A stretch of 64,000 nucleotides of DNA from Arthrobacter alpinus (GTDB lineage Bacteria > Actinomycetota > Actinomycetes > Actinomycetales > Micrococcaceae), in NCBI RefSeq assembly GCF_900105965.1, contig NZ_FNTV01000001.1, forward strand, positions 1,116,001 through 1,180,000, read 5' to 3'. Numbering within the stretch: position 1 is the first letter of the stretch; each line of letters starts with the position of its first letter. The notes below the pieces were generated by a model. That model was not told the DNA's origin. It saw only the letters and a program-made list of their open reading frames with translations, and ran no database searches. The translations under genes were made by a program, and so were the position numbers. This document shows positions 26,861 through 35,545 of this stretch, piece after piece.

Positions 26861-27291
26861 AACCCCGCCCTCTCTGCTATCTGGCGCCGCAATGCGTCGC
26901 GATTGTTGAGGAGGCGCGGTGACGGAGTCTTCCGGATAAGACAGCTTGGGCAAAGGGTGTGAGAAGAAGGCCCAAGCTGGCCTCCGTCCAGGGCCGCGAC
27001 CAGAGCGACGCTGTGCAGATGCTGGAAGAACGTCCTCCCACGCCAGCCACGCCGAGGTCCTGTTGGACGAGTTGCTTCGGCTCCTGAGCGAGTGTCGTCT
27101 TCGTCGAGGACGGCCACTGCATTGATCGCGAACGTCGGCTGCGTGCTCGACGTGCGATGTGATGGGCTGGCGGTCAGAAATTGAATTGCGACGGGTAGTC
27201 CCGAGCATCTGTGTGTGAGTACCGAGAGCGTGGCCGATCGGTGCCTGCACGACGCATGGGTTCGTAACGAGTCAGAGTCGTTCGATGGAGC
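26861..27291. other. Intergenic region, nothing recognised
   Basis: About 430 bp between the SnoaL-like gene and the convergent AraC gene. Minus-strand frames here run antisense into the neighbouring gene and have no domain similarity. Confidence 0.5.
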
Positions 27292-28218
27292 TCAATCGCT
27301 GGATTCGGCCTCACGTGCGGCGAATGAAGCCGGAGTCAGGCCGACACGTGTGCGAAAAAAGCGCCCGAAGTTTGCTGGGTCGCTGAATCCCAGATGGACC
27401 GCAACGGCGTTGGCATCCCACCCTGCGCTAGTGAGCAGTCGACGAGCCTCGAGAAGTCGGCGCTCATCGATTACCTCACGCGTCCGCTTCCCGGTGGCCT
27501 CGTGCGTCGCGCGGCTAAGGGTGCGGACCGAGCAGCCGAGCAGTCGAGCATACTCGGAGGCGTGGTGGAGCTCGCGGAAGCGCAGTTCGAGTGCATCCAC
27601 GAATTGCGGGTAGGTGTTCCCACCGGACGCTGCCGGGGGAGCGACATCGGGGGAGTTCGCCAGGCGCAGCAGCAGAGTTTCGAGCAGGCTGCGCCGGAGA
27701 GCATGATGTACGTTGAGCTGGCGTCGGCCTAGCGCGCGGTGTTCATCCAAGAGCTGATGCACTGTCTGCTGCAGCCCGGCGGCGTCCTGCGCATGTGGGG
27801 TAAGCACCGGCGGGGCCTCGTGGGCCGTCACCCGAGCGAGGAGTTGGGCCACATCGGGCGAGAGTACGTCCGGTTCGAATAGAATCAGCTGCCCAAGGGC
27901 GGGGCCCGGCGGGTGCCAGCTCTGCGCATGCCCAGGACGAACCCAAAGCCATTGACCGGCGGCCACGGTCTGAGTGACATAGTCAACGTCATGGACGAAC
28001 TCGCCCTCCGTGACGTGCACCAAGTAGTGGAACGTAGCTCGGCCGGGTCTATTCGAGGCCCAGGGCCACGGATCGTATCTGGCGAAGAAATCCTCGAGCG
28101 TGGTGACTTCGATACGATGCGGGGTGCCAACCGGCGGTCGGAACCTATACAGCGGTACCGCGGCCCGACGCGCGCTGGAGGGGATTGTAGACCGGGATGA
28201 TCGTTGTCTACTATTCAC
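27292..28218 (-). CDS. AraC family transcriptional regulator
   Basis: A 308-residue regulator. The N-terminal cupin-like sensor domain (about 25-130) has GEFVHDVDYVTQTVAAGQWLWVRPGHAQSW. A C-terminal AraC DNA-binding domain (about 205-300) shows SEYARLLGCSVRTLSRATHEATGKRTREVIDERRLLEARRLLTS and the second helix-turn-helix with VAVHLGFSDPANFGRFFRTRVGLTP. Family members respond to small molecules. The nearest likely targets are the two SnoaL-like genes (25.5-26.9 kb) or the exporter, by proximity only. Its start abuts an IS remnant. Confidence 0.88.
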   Translation of the reverse strand: MNSRQRSSRSTIPSSARRAAVPLYRFRPPVGTPHRIEVTTLEDFFARYDPWPWASNRPGRATFHYLVHVTEGEFVHDVDYVTQTVAAGQWLWVRPGHAQSWHPPGPALGQLILFEPDVLSPDVAQLLARVTAHEAPPVLTPHAQDAAGLQQTVHQLLDEHRALGRRQLNVHHALRRSLLETLLLRLANSPDVAPPAASGGNTYPQFVDALELRFRELHHASEYARLLGCSVRTLSRATHEATGKRTREVIDERRLLEARRLLTSAGWDANAVAVHLGFSDPANFGRFFRTRVGLTPASFAAREAESSD

Positions 28219-28439
28219 TGTGCGTCCTGAATACCTGGCCCGCGCCCGGGTAGGTCGGCCGTCTCAGCAGCGCTCACACCCGGGAGGATGCCTTCCTCGA
28301 CATCGGCATTCTTGAGAAAGTTGTGCAAGGTCGCTGAGGAGATCCCGTAGTTTCTGGCGATCTGAGCGATCGGGGCTTCATGCTTGCGAAGCACGGTAAT
28401 AAAATCGCGGCGTAACTCGGCGGGGAAAGGCTTGGACAT
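28215..28439 (-). pseudogene. IS3-type transposase OrfA fragment
   Basis: The 74-codon frame starts MSKPFPAELRRDFITVLRKHEAPIAQIARNYGISSATLHNFLK. This is the HTH-containing OrfA start of an IS3-family element. The sequence breaks off after VSAAETADL and the rest (GRGPGIQDAQ) is unrelated, so the leucine-zipper part and all of OrfB are missing. The fragment touches the AraC start codon, so it may have altered that gene's promoter. Confidence 0.7.
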
Positions 28440-28550
28440 ATCAATATCCTTGCTGCAAGGAAGGTATCCTCACAAGTCAGGTGTCAAACCAAGTCGGGGC
28501 AGACCCGTCGCCGGAGTAGGTGGAGCCGATCGGTGGTGGGGTTCGGGTGT

Positions 28551-29345
28551 TCATGGCTGGGGCGTTGCTTGGGTGTTGGGATGATCGCGTCGGTTTGTTG
28601 GGTAGTCGGCGGTTAGCGGTGTGGGCTTGAAGCCTTTGACGATCAGCCAGATGCCGAGGGAGAGTTCGAACACGGCGACGGGCAGTGCGGCGAAAAGAGC
28701 GATTGACGATACCGCGGCATAGATGCCAAAGTAAATCGCGATGTCGGAGGCCAAGAGCAGCGGGGCTCCGATGAATGCAATGATCGGGAAAAAGCGGGGC
28801 ACCAGGGCCGAGCGGTACAGCACGTAGCCCAGGAATAGGTCACATGCTACGGGCATCAGGCTCTGCGAGAGCAGGAACATCCAAGTGTAGTTTGCCACCA
28901 GGCCGTGGGCCATTGTGGCAAGTGTCGCCGGGTCCGCGTTTGCCGTTCCCGCGACGTCGTTGCGCAGTGTGATGATCGAGAGCAGGCTGACGACGCTGAC
29001 AAGGATGAGACAGGTTTCGATAAGTCGGGCGGCCACGAACCCCAAGGCTGCGGTTTGACTGACCCGCTTTGCCACGGGGTATAGCACCAAGGCGGTGCCA
29101 ATGCCGGCCAGGCCGACGATGACCTCGGACAGGGCACCCAACTGCACCCCGGTGGTGCTGCCAGCGCCCAGCACGAAGGCGCCTGCATCATCCTTCACCG
29201 CCTTGTAAAGCGCGAGGGTGGGGATGGAGACAAACGTCAGCACATACAGCACGCCGACGGTCAGGGAGACCCTTCTTATCGGTGGCATTCGGCGTCTCGA
29301 GCTTGAAGGGCTGAGGGGTGGGGTGGCGTGGATGTTGGTGGCCAT
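28551..29345 (-). CDS. DUF4386 domain membrane protein
   Basis: A 264-residue polytopic membrane protein with about six hydrophobic segments, such as VGVLYVLTFVSIPTLALYKA, LGALSEVIVGLAGIGTALVLYP and LGFVAARLIETCLILVSVVSLL. The central stretch, AARLIETCLIL, is characteristic of DUF4386. The C-terminus is polar (NRRDHPNTQATPQP). The function of the family is unknown. It lies downstream of the frameshifted DUF4389 gene on the same strand, with a 69-bp gap, and opposite a small HTH regulator, so the three could form one regulated locus. Confidence 0.85.
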   Translation of the reverse strand: MATNIHATPPLSPSSSRRRMPPIRRVSLTVGVLYVLTFVSIPTLALYKAVKDDAGAFVLGAGSTTGVQLGALSEVIVGLAGIGTALVLYPVAKRVSQTAALGFVAARLIETCLILVSVVSLLSIITLRNDVAGTANADPATLATMAHGLVANYTWMFLLSQSLMPVACDLFLGYVLYRSALVPRFFPIIAFIGAPLLLASDIAIYFGIYAAVSSIALFAALPVAVFELSLGIWLIVKGFKPTPLTADYPTNRRDHPNTQATPQP

Positions 29346-29414
29346 GGTGTACTCCTTCGAGGTTGGGTTGGCCGGTTGAAATTAGTCGTGTGCTGCAGTG
29401 GGTGCGGGATCACG

Positions 29415-30135
29415 TCAGCTTTCTGGCAGCGGGTCCGGCCCGAGGCCGATGGGTGCGTCCGCGGATTGGGACACGTCCTGGCCTCCCATGTCGAGCCGGA
29501 GCGGCGGGTATTGGTTGGTCATTAGTGTTGCGTAGGTGCTGACTCGGAACACCCATCTGTTTAGTCCCATGATGAGGTCGAGTAGACCGCGGGGGTAGAG
29601 GCCAGCAAACAGCAGGACGATGGCGGCAATGAAGACCAGCAGGCCGATGAGACCACTGCCGTAGGCCCAGGCGTTGTTATCTCGCACCTGGCTGTAGCCG
29701 GCCAAAGCAGCACCGGTGAAGACACCGATGATCAGGTAGTGAGGCAGCGCGAGCAGCCACCACTTCACCAACACGAGCCCGCGTGAGAGCGACTGCGGGT
29801 GCTCCATGGACAGTCGTGCCGGGTAGTTCGGATCGTCGGCCAGACTGAACGGCGGATAGCGGTCGGTGCCCAGCGCGCTGTAGGGGTAGTAGCCCACCCG
29901 CCACGTCCAACGCTGCACGCCGACATTGAAGTCAAAGATCGCCCGCGGGTAGCGGGCCGTAACCAGAATCGTGAAGAACGCGAGCACCGACAGCACAAGG
30001 AATACGATCCACAAGAAGAACAGCACGACGACGTGGGGGGGTGACCAACAGCCACTTGACGAGCCACAGCCAACGGCTTGGATGCGGGGAAAACTCACCG
30101 TCGAGAACGGGAGGGCAGGGGAACTGTCGCTCCAT
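29415..30135 (-). pseudogene. DUF4389 domain membrane protein, frameshifted at a G7 run
   Basis: A DUF4389-like membrane protein in two frames. The N-terminal part begins at 30135 (MERQFPCPPVLDGEFSPHPSRWLWLVKWLLVTPP). The C-terminal part follows in another frame (HVVVLFFLWIVFLVLSVLAFF, YPYSALGTDRYPPFSLADDPNYPARL, then LVLVKWWLLALPHYLI). The switch lies at the run of seven G at 30035-30041; one missing base explains it. The remainder is a good family match, so it could be a sequencing error, phase variation or a true pseudogene. It precedes the DUF4386 gene. Confidence 0.8.
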
Positions 30136-30337
30136 GAGGAATCCTTCCATGCGCCAAGATGCCAGCCACTTTCACGTGGGCGACGCCAGCGTCCCAAATG
30201 AGGTTGGCGTCTCCAATCCGTTCAGATCCGCGACGCATGTCGGCGGGGAAGCCATTTAGTCGACATGCGCAACGATATGCTGCTATAAAAGACATGTCAA
30301 TGGATGCATGTCCCTGATAGTAGATAGGGTGGATGAC

Positions 30338-30682
30338 ATGACTGAATGGGGTTTCCTGACGAATCACTTGCATGCGCTCTACTGCGTCGCGCTTCACCCC
30401 GGCATCCGGATCCGTGAGATCGCAGACAGCGTGGGAGTCCAGGAGCGGGCGGCACACCGGATCGTGGCGGACTTGGTCGCGGGCGGTTACCTGACCCGCC
30501 GCCGGGTAGGCAGTCGGAATTTCTACGAGCTGCATCCGAATCAACCGATACGCCGTGAGGGGCTAGATGAGGTTGCGGTCGGTGAGATTCTCGATGTGCT
30601 CCTCAGGCCGGAGGTGAAGCATTCCACAACGCCAGGTGCCGCCGTTGGGGCATCCGGGACTGTCAACGGCGGCGTCAGCTGA
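30338..30682 (+). CDS. Small helix-turn-helix regulator (MarR/ArsR-like, 114 aa)
   Basis: A 114-residue winged-helix protein. The start region MTEWGFLTNHLHALYCVALHPG leads to helix-turn-helix IRIREIADSVGVQERAAHRIVADLVAGGYLTRRRVGSRNFYEL, then a polar tail. I start at ATG 30338, downstream of a weak GGGTGG. It resembles the short ArsR/MarR regulators with no visible metal site. It is divergent from the DUF4389/DUF4386 pair and separated by about 200 bp, so it probably controls them. Confidence 0.7.
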   Translation: MTEWGFLTNHLHALYCVALHPGIRIREIADSVGVQERAAHRIVADLVAGGYLTRRRVGSRNFYELHPNQPIRREGLDEVAVGEILDVLLRPEVKHSTTPGAAVGASGTVNGGVS

Positions 30683-30739
30683 CGAGAACTGTCCACTCGA
30701 CACTGCCACAGTGAGGGCACTACGTGTGACATGTCTTGT

Positions 30740-31235
30740 TTGCGCTTCAGGGGGAACGTTTCCAGTCCAACCAAGTCGGTGCTCCGTTGCCTGAGGCGTA
30801 TTGCGACGGTGTTGTCGTGGACTTGTTGCGAGGATTTCTTGGGCTTGCTGTTGGCGAAGTAGCAACCCGTCACCTAGTCCAATTCCGGCGCTGGCCCAAC
30901 ATGGATAGACGTGGCCGCGACCCCAGTAGGAGTCTTCATGAACGGCCGCATGACGGGCAGGAAAAGTCGTTGGACGACGCAGGGGTCCTCAGCCCCAAAT
31001 GCCGTACTGACCCCTCCTGGGTGCAAAGCGTTGGCGGTGACTCGGCTGGCCTGGAACTTCTATGCCAATCCGTGGGTAAAGAGGACTGTGGCGAGTTTGG
31101 ATTGACCGTAGGCGCGCGCACCGGAATAGTCCTGTTCGCCTTGGAGCTCGTCGAAATCGATGCGCCCCGGGCTTGCAATGGGGAGGACACAGCGACTTTG
31201 CACGAAGGGTGACATCTTCCGAAGGTGACTGCACT
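30740..31235 (-). pseudogene. Short-chain dehydrogenase/reductase remnant with two in-frame stops
   Basis: Minus-strand reading recovers a classical SDR C-terminal half: GRIDFDELQGEQDYSGARAYGQSKLATVLFTHGLA, then TAG, then RVTANALHPGGVSTAFG through VMRPFMKTPTGVAATSI, then another TAG, then VTGCYFANSKPKKSSQQVHD. The AYGQSK stretch is the catalytic Y-x-x-x-K, and the other segments are the standard later motifs. The N-terminal Rossmann glycine motif is missing and two stops interrupt the frame, so the gene is dead. Confidence 0.8.
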
Positions 31236-31411
31236 GAGTGTCCAAAGTCCTCTGTCCTGGGCTGGTGCGACTACCGATTGAATTAGCCGAACCTCGAACG
31301 GGACCTGGGGTGACTTGCCGTGACAATGGCACTCCCGCAGCTTCTGGCGCCGAGTACAGTCAACGGAAATGAGCGACGGGCGAGTCCTACGATTCAGTTT
31401 AGGCTCGTCAA

Positions 31412-31723
31412 ATGGACGTCTTCGAAATCTCAGTTGATGACGAGCTGTTCCGTATCAGCGAGAGGTATCAGCCTGACGGGAGGCTCAGCTGCGACTATTC
31501 CTGGCTCAATGGTCCGGCGGTAGGAACGTACGGGTTCACGATCGGGCGTAGTGGTGGCGAGGCGGCGCCAAACGATTCAGACGGCGCTTCACGGATGTCC
31601 AGGGAAGCCCTGGTTGAGGAGGCTCGTTCCTTCCTAGATTCGTTCTATGCGGCCGGAGGCGTAGGCGAAGAAGACTTCCCAGATCATATTCCTACGCGGA
31701 TCCATGGAAACATTGGTGGGTAA
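31412..31723 (+). CDS. Hypothetical protein (103 aa)
   Basis: A 103-residue protein beginning MDVFEISVDDELFRISERYQPDGRLSCDYSWLNGPAVGTYGFTIG and ending with an acidic, helical segment (REALVEEARSFLDSFYAAGGVGEEDFPDHIP). It has no signal peptide. Strand-rich at the front and helical at the back, it reads like a real small protein of the kind found singly in Arthrobacter relatives. I know no function. It is not in an obvious operon, and the start is the only good Met in frame. Confidence 0.6.
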   Translation: MDVFEISVDDELFRISERYQPDGRLSCDYSWLNGPAVGTYGFTIGRSGGEAAPNDSDGASRMSREALVEEARSFLDSFYAAGGVGEEDFPDHIPTRIHGNIGG

Positions 31724-31843
31724 TTGCTCGAATGCAGGCGGACCTCTCGATCGTAGAAAAGCCCACCAAAACCCCAGACGGGGAACGGTTTGTGAGACGG
31801 GTATATTCCTCTGCAGGTCCAACGAGTTATACCTGAACCTCAA

Positions 31844-32278
31844 CTAGTGCTGGCTGAGTTTCCAGAGCTGGGAACCGAGCCCAGTGGCGAGTACGTGTGC
31901 TTGCACCAAGGGTAGCCACCAGCATTCCCAGGGTTCAGACGCGCCGCCGTGCGAGGGGTCTTGTTCTCCGGCGACCCAACGCCGTGAAAGATCTTGCTGG
32001 GGGACTCTTAGTTCTAGGAAATGCCGGTTTGCGATTTCATCTCGCATTGGCCGTACGTCGTAAGCCATCGTTCCCAGTTCGCGGCTGACGATGCCTTCTA
32101 ACCCTGTCTCTTCAAAGAGTTCGCGCTGTGCGGCTTGGGTGGGAGTTTCGCCAGGTTTTATGGTTCCGGCAGGTACTTGGACTCCTGTGATGTGCATGGG
32201 GTGTTGTAAATGAGTGAAGACCAGTAGGCGATCATCCTGGACAACGTAGCAAACGGCTTCTTCTTTCACAATTGGCAT
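31844..32278 (-). CDS. NUDIX hydrolase (144 aa)
   Basis: A compact 144-residue NUDIX hydrolase. The Nudix box GTIKPGETPTQAAQRELFEETGL (about 38-60) matches G-x5-E-x7-R-E-U-x-E-E-x-G-U. The N-terminal strand (AVCYVVQDDRLLVFTH) and the preceding MHITGVQVPAG form the usual sheet. It should hydrolyse a nucleoside-diphosphate-linked compound with Mg2+; the specific substrate is not evident. It faces the methyltransferase gene on the same strand with 93 bp between. Confidence 0.9.
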   Translation of the reverse strand: MPIVKEEAVCYVVQDDRLLVFTHLQHPMHITGVQVPAGTIKPGETPTQAAQRELFEETGLEGIVSRELGTMAYDVRPMRDEIANRHFLELRVPQQDLSRRWVAGEQDPSHGGASEPWECWWLPLVQAHVLATGLGSQLWKLSQH

Positions 32279-32371
32279 TGATTGAGAGTATCAGCGGCAC
32301 AGAGGGCGCTTTGGGTGATTCCAATTTCCGGAGGTGGCTGAACAGCGCACGGATGGCTGTCAGGGGAATGC

Positions 32372-32971
32372 TTACCGGGCAATCGCAGAGATTGCTGCGT
32401 GCGGGCGGCTACCGGAATCTTGGCGGGCTTCGGTATCGATCACCGCAAACCCGGCGGCATGCACCAGGGAACTCATCTGATCGACTGACCAGTAGTATGC
32501 CGGGGCAACAGCATGGTCGAACGGTTCTGCGGGCTCGCCATCGAAAAAGCCCACGAGCAGGTGGCCTTGAGGCGAAAGAACGCGAGCGAGCTCGGAGAGA
32601 ACTGACGGTAGTTCTGCTGGCGGCAGGTGAATCAGTGAATACCAGGCGAGCACTCCATTTAGGCTGCCATCGGCTTCATCGAGGGTGCGGAGCGAGGAGA
32701 CTCGGAATGATACATCGGGGAAGCGAAGGCGGGCGCTCTCAATGAATTCGGGCACCAGGTCAACGCCTGAGATGTCGGCACCCCGTTGGTGGAGAAAATC
32801 CGTCCAATGTCCTGGTCCGCATCCGGCGTCGATGATGCGGCCTCTAATCTGCTGAGCCCATTGCCCAATACGCTTCCGATCAAGCTCATGCATGTCATCG
32901 ACGGTCCCAAGAATGGCTGTGTACTCGGATGCCCGTTCGGCATAGGCCTGTTGAACGTGAGAGTCAGTCAT
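32372..32971 (-). CDS. Class I SAM-dependent methyltransferase
   Basis: A 199-residue methyltransferase. The SAM-binding motif I is GRIIDAGCGPGHWTDFL (about 50), then DISGVDLVPEFIESAR, and the motif IV region is LNGVLAWYSLIHLPPAELPSVL. The size and order fit the Methyltransf_11-type cytosolic enzymes acting on small molecules. The target is unknown. It lies upstream of the NUDIX gene on the same strand, possibly co-transcribed. Confidence 0.88.
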   Translation of the reverse strand: MTDSHVQQAYAERASEYTAILGTVDDMHELDRKRIGQWAQQIRGRIIDAGCGPGHWTDFLHQRGADISGVDLVPEFIESARLRFPDVSFRVSSLRTLDEADGSLNGVLAWYSLIHLPPAELPSVLSELARVLSPQGHLLVGFFDGEPAEPFDHAVAPAYYWSVDQMSSLVHAAGFAVIDTEARQDSGSRPHAAISAIAR

Positions 32972-33088
32972 GCAAGCAAGTCTAAGGACCCACCAGCACG
33001 ACCGTTGGCATGATCTCCTCCCTCGCTGAACCGTAAGGGGTGTCCAATTTAGACATCGCCAAAGTGTCCCGTTAGCCGGTCCGGGACC

Positions 33089-33163
33089 TGGACGTTGAAT
33101 TTCTCACCTCAACAGTGGCCGCCGGATCGACGATGCAGTCCCGCGGGGAATCCTTGAGCGGAC
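33089..33163. repeat. Dispersed 75-bp repeat, copy B
   Basis: TGGACGTTGAA, an 8-nt loop, CTCAACAG, GCCGGATCGA and GTCCCGCGGGGAA follow one another as in copies A and C. It lies just upstream of the small membrane protein at 33220. Confidence 0.7.
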
Positions 33164-33219
33164 AAGGGCGTCGAATCGACGTACACTCGGGAGCCATTGG
33201 AATCACCCGCGGGAGCAGG

Positions 33220-33414
33220 ATGAGATATCAGGATCCATCGTGGTGGCAGTTGGGGTGCCTTTACGCAATCAGCGGAACGATCCTTTTGCCGCCGCTACCC
33301 CTGGCTAGTGCTGTTGTCGAAATTGTCTCCGTGGCCATCACGACGACCTTCATGATCGTTAAGGTTGTCCGCAGTCGTTCGGCCGATAAACGCAAAGGCC
33401 CGGCATCATTTTAG
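33220..33414 (+). CDS. Putative small membrane protein (64 aa)
   Basis: Starting at ATG 33220 (after GGGAGCAGG), the 64-residue product has two hydrophobic segments, WWQLGCLYAISGTILLPPLPLASAVVEIV and VSVAITTTFMIVKVV, and ends in a basic tail (RSRSADKRKGPASF). It might be a small bitopic or hairpin membrane protein. I have no family match, and the repeat copy B lies immediately upstream, so it may not be expressed. Confidence 0.35.
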   Translation: MRYQDPSWWQLGCLYAISGTILLPPLPLASAVVEIVSVAITTTFMIVKVVRSRSADKRKGPASF

Positions 33415-33574
33415 GAAACCCACAGCTGAACGATCTGACGAATGAAAAGTCAGTTCTGCAAGACGAACGTTGAGCGGGAACGTTGCAGGTGCCTCAGTGC
33501 GGCGATGGCGAGACCCCTGCGTGTTTGGCTGGATCGTCCTTGTGGGCAGGTCGGGAGGCTTTTCGTGGGTTGTG

Positions 33575-34252
33575 TCAGAGGAGGTGGGTTGTGGCTGCCC
33601 ACTGGAGGAGGATGACGGTTTTGCCGTCCACGATAGCGCCATTGGCTGTCATGGCCAGTGCTTCATCGAAAGGAATCTCGAGCACTTCGATGTCTTCGCC
33701 GTCCTCTGGCAGGCCACCTCCGGGGGTTGTTCGATCGTTCGGGCGGTACTGTGCGGCGTAGAAGTGGACGCGCTCCGTGACTGAGCCGGGGCTCATGTAG
33801 AGGTCGAATATGTGCTGCAGGTTCCCGAGGGTGACGCCGAGTTCTTCGCTGGCTTCCCGCCGGATGGCGACTTCAGGAGTATCGTCATCGAGCAGTCCCG
33901 CGGCCGTTTCGATGAGCATGCCATCGCTGTGCCCGTTGACGTAGGCCGGGAATCGAAACTGCCTTGTCAGCAAGACAGTTCTCCTGACGGGGTCGTAGAC
34001 CAGGATTGTGGCACCGTTTCCCCGGTCATAGCTTTCTCGCGCCTCCAGGACCTGTTGCCCGTCCCGCCGGCGGTAGGTGAAGGTGGTTCGACGCAGAACA
34101 TGCCACCCGTCCGAGGTAACCTCGACGTTGGCGATCCGGACGTTCGGGTTTCCATCCAGATCGGCACCTGCTCGGTTCAGTCCTGTTCGCCCTCGACTGT
34201 CAGGTATGTCTACGCCAAGCTGTCCAAGAAGGGGGCTCCCATTGGTGGCCAT
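33575..34252 (-). CDS. nudK: NUDIX hydrolase, NudK-like (225 aa)
   Basis: A 225-residue NUDIX enzyme of the GDP-mannose/ADP-ribose pyrophosphatase type. The box is AGLLDDDTPEVAIRREASEELGV (about 118-140), with the catalytic REASEELG intact. The usual first Glu is replaced by Thr, so metal binding may be altered. The long N-terminal extension with the sheet RTVLLTRQFRFPAYVNGHSDGMLIETAAG matches NudK. The ATG at 34252 overlaps the stop of the upstream gene by one base (TAATG), so the two are coupled. It may process nucleotide sugars or ADP-ribose (gene name by similarity only). Confidence 0.82.
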   Translation of the reverse strand: MATNGSPLLGQLGVDIPDSRGRTGLNRAGADLDGNPNVRIANVEVTSDGWHVLRRTTFTYRRRDGQQVLEARESYDRGNGATILVYDPVRRTVLLTRQFRFPAYVNGHSDGMLIETAAGLLDDDTPEVAIRREASEELGVTLGNLQHIFDLYMSPGSVTERVHFYAAQYRPNDRTTPGGGLPEDGEDIEVLEIPFDEALAMTANGAIVDGKTVILLQWAATTHLL

Positions 34253-34644
34253 TACTGAACCGTGTCCACGAGCGGCGCTTCGACGCCGGGGATGTCGCCC
34301 AAATGGTCATAGACGGGTATCCCGCGGTCTCTGGCCAGTGCAACGTCCTGGTCGGCGCCGCGTGACTCGCCGGGCAGCCTCAAGACCGCGTCGCATCGCT
34401 GGAGGAGGCGTTCGGCGGCCGGATACATCACCTCACCGGCCAGTGGATCCGAGAGGTCAGTGACACCCGCACTTTCCAGTACGGGCAGGGCGACCCACTC
34501 GCCGATCATCGGCAAGTGTCCGGCTTGAAAGATAGGCCACGCCGCAGCCTCAAGCCGGTTGAGGTTCCGGCGCAGCAGTTCCGGGTCATCCCCCGTTCCG
34601 GAACGGTAGGGGCCGGCGATCAGAATCATTAGGGATTTGGTCAT
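34252..34644 (-). CDS. DUF4406-like protein (130 aa)
   Basis: A 130-residue protein with a nucleoside deoxyribosyltransferase-like look: MILIAGPYRSGTGDDPELLRRNLNRLEAAAWPIFQAGHLPMIGEW, then a middle with DAVLRLPGESRGADQDVALARDRGIPVYDHLGDIPG. This agrees with the DUF4406 pattern. I start at ATG 34644; a longer frame runs on upstream but crosses the divergent DeoR start. It overlaps the NUDIX gene by one base. A nucleotide or nucleoside substrate is plausible for the pair. Confidence 0.75.
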   Translation of the reverse strand: MTKSLMILIAGPYRSGTGDDPELLRRNLNRLEAAAWPIFQAGHLPMIGEWVALPVLESAGVTDLSDPLAGEVMYPAAERLLQRCDAVLRLPGESRGADQDVALARDRGIPVYDHLGDIPGVEAPLVDTVQ

Positions 34645-34658
34645 GGACGTTAGAATAG

Positions 34659-34672
34659 TGCATAAACATGCA
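34659..34672. promoter_or_regulatory. Small dyad in the DUF4406/DeoR intergenic region
   Basis: TGCATAAACATGCA has TGCAT and ATGCA as inverted arms around AAAC. It lies within the 47-bp gap between the two start codons and is a candidate DeoR operator. Confidence 0.5.
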
Positions 34673-34691
34673 AAAGCCGGAAGGAACATGA

Positions 34692-35453
34692 ATGCTTGCT
34701 GCTGAACGACACACCCTCCTGCTGCATCGCTTGGCCAAGGACGGGAAACTTGTTGCCAAGGAAATCGCGGCCGAGCTGGGCTTATCCGACGACAGTGTCC
34801 GTCGTGATCTCCGCGAACTTGCCGCGGCAGGGCTGTGTCAACGCGTGTACGGCGGAGCCCTGCCCGTCTCGCCAGCAACAGCCGATTATGCCGCCCGCAC
34901 CAGTGTTGAGCCGGACAGCAAGGACCGGGTTGCCCGCCGCGCCGCCCGCCTCATCGATCCAGGCGCTATCGTCATCCTCGACGGCGGGACCACAACTCTC
35001 GCCGTCGTGCGGGCCCTTCCTTCTTCGCTGAAGTGCACCATCATTACGCACAGCCCCACGATCGCCGCAGCACTTGTGCCCCATGAAGGCATCGAAGTCT
35101 TCCTCCTCGGTGGTCGACTGTTCAAGCATTCGGCCGTGACCTGTGGCGCCGCAGCAGTGGAGGCAGCGCAAACAATCTCTGCCGACATTTTCCTCCTCGG
35201 GGTGACCGGTGTGCATCCCTCAGAGGGACTGACCACAGGCGACGTTGACGAGGCAGCCATGAAGCGGGCACTGGCCAGCCGGGCCGGCGACACCTATGTC
35301 CTCGCAAGCGGCGAAAAGATCGGCGTCACCTCCCGCTACCAAGTCCTGCCCTTGAACAAGATCGCAGGAATCATCACGGACCGTCCCCATGACGACCCGA
35401 CCCTCAAAGAGCTCCAACGAAACGGCACAACCCTCATCGCCACGCACGATTGA
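34692..35453 (+). CDS. DeoR family transcriptional regulator
   Basis: A 253-residue DeoR protein. The N-terminal winged helix (RHTLLLHRLAKDGKLVAKEIAAELGLSDDSVRRDLRELAAAGLCQRVYGGALP) is typical. The sugar-phosphate-binding domain has DGGTTTLAVVRALPSSL, VFLLGGRLFKHSAVTCG and FLLGVTGVHPSEGLTTGDVDEAAMKRAL. DeoR proteins usually repress sugar or nucleoside catabolism and respond to a phosphorylated sugar. It is divergent from the DUF4406/NudK pair with a 47-bp gap, so nucleotide-sugar or nucleoside metabolism is the likely regulated function. Confidence 0.9.
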   Translation: MLAAERHTLLLHRLAKDGKLVAKEIAAELGLSDDSVRRDLRELAAAGLCQRVYGGALPVSPATADYAARTSVEPDSKDRVARRAARLIDPGAIVILDGGTTTLAVVRALPSSLKCTIITHSPTIAAALVPHEGIEVFLLGGRLFKHSAVTCGAAAVEAAQTISADIFLLGVTGVHPSEGLTTGDVDEAAMKRALASRAGDTYVLASGEKIGVTSRYQVLPLNKIAGIITDRPHDDPTLKELQRNGTTLIATHD

Positions 35454-35545
35454 GCGCCACCAGTCGGACCCCCATCACTAAGGCGGTATTCAGCTGGCGC
35501 ATTTCGAACTAGGTCACTCAGCGTCCGCTAGGCCGGTCCGGATCC

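Noticed and set aside
26153..27250. Long minus-strand ORF (365 codons)
   Set aside because: It runs antisense through the SnoaL-like gene at 26402-26860, whose homology to its neighbour is clear.
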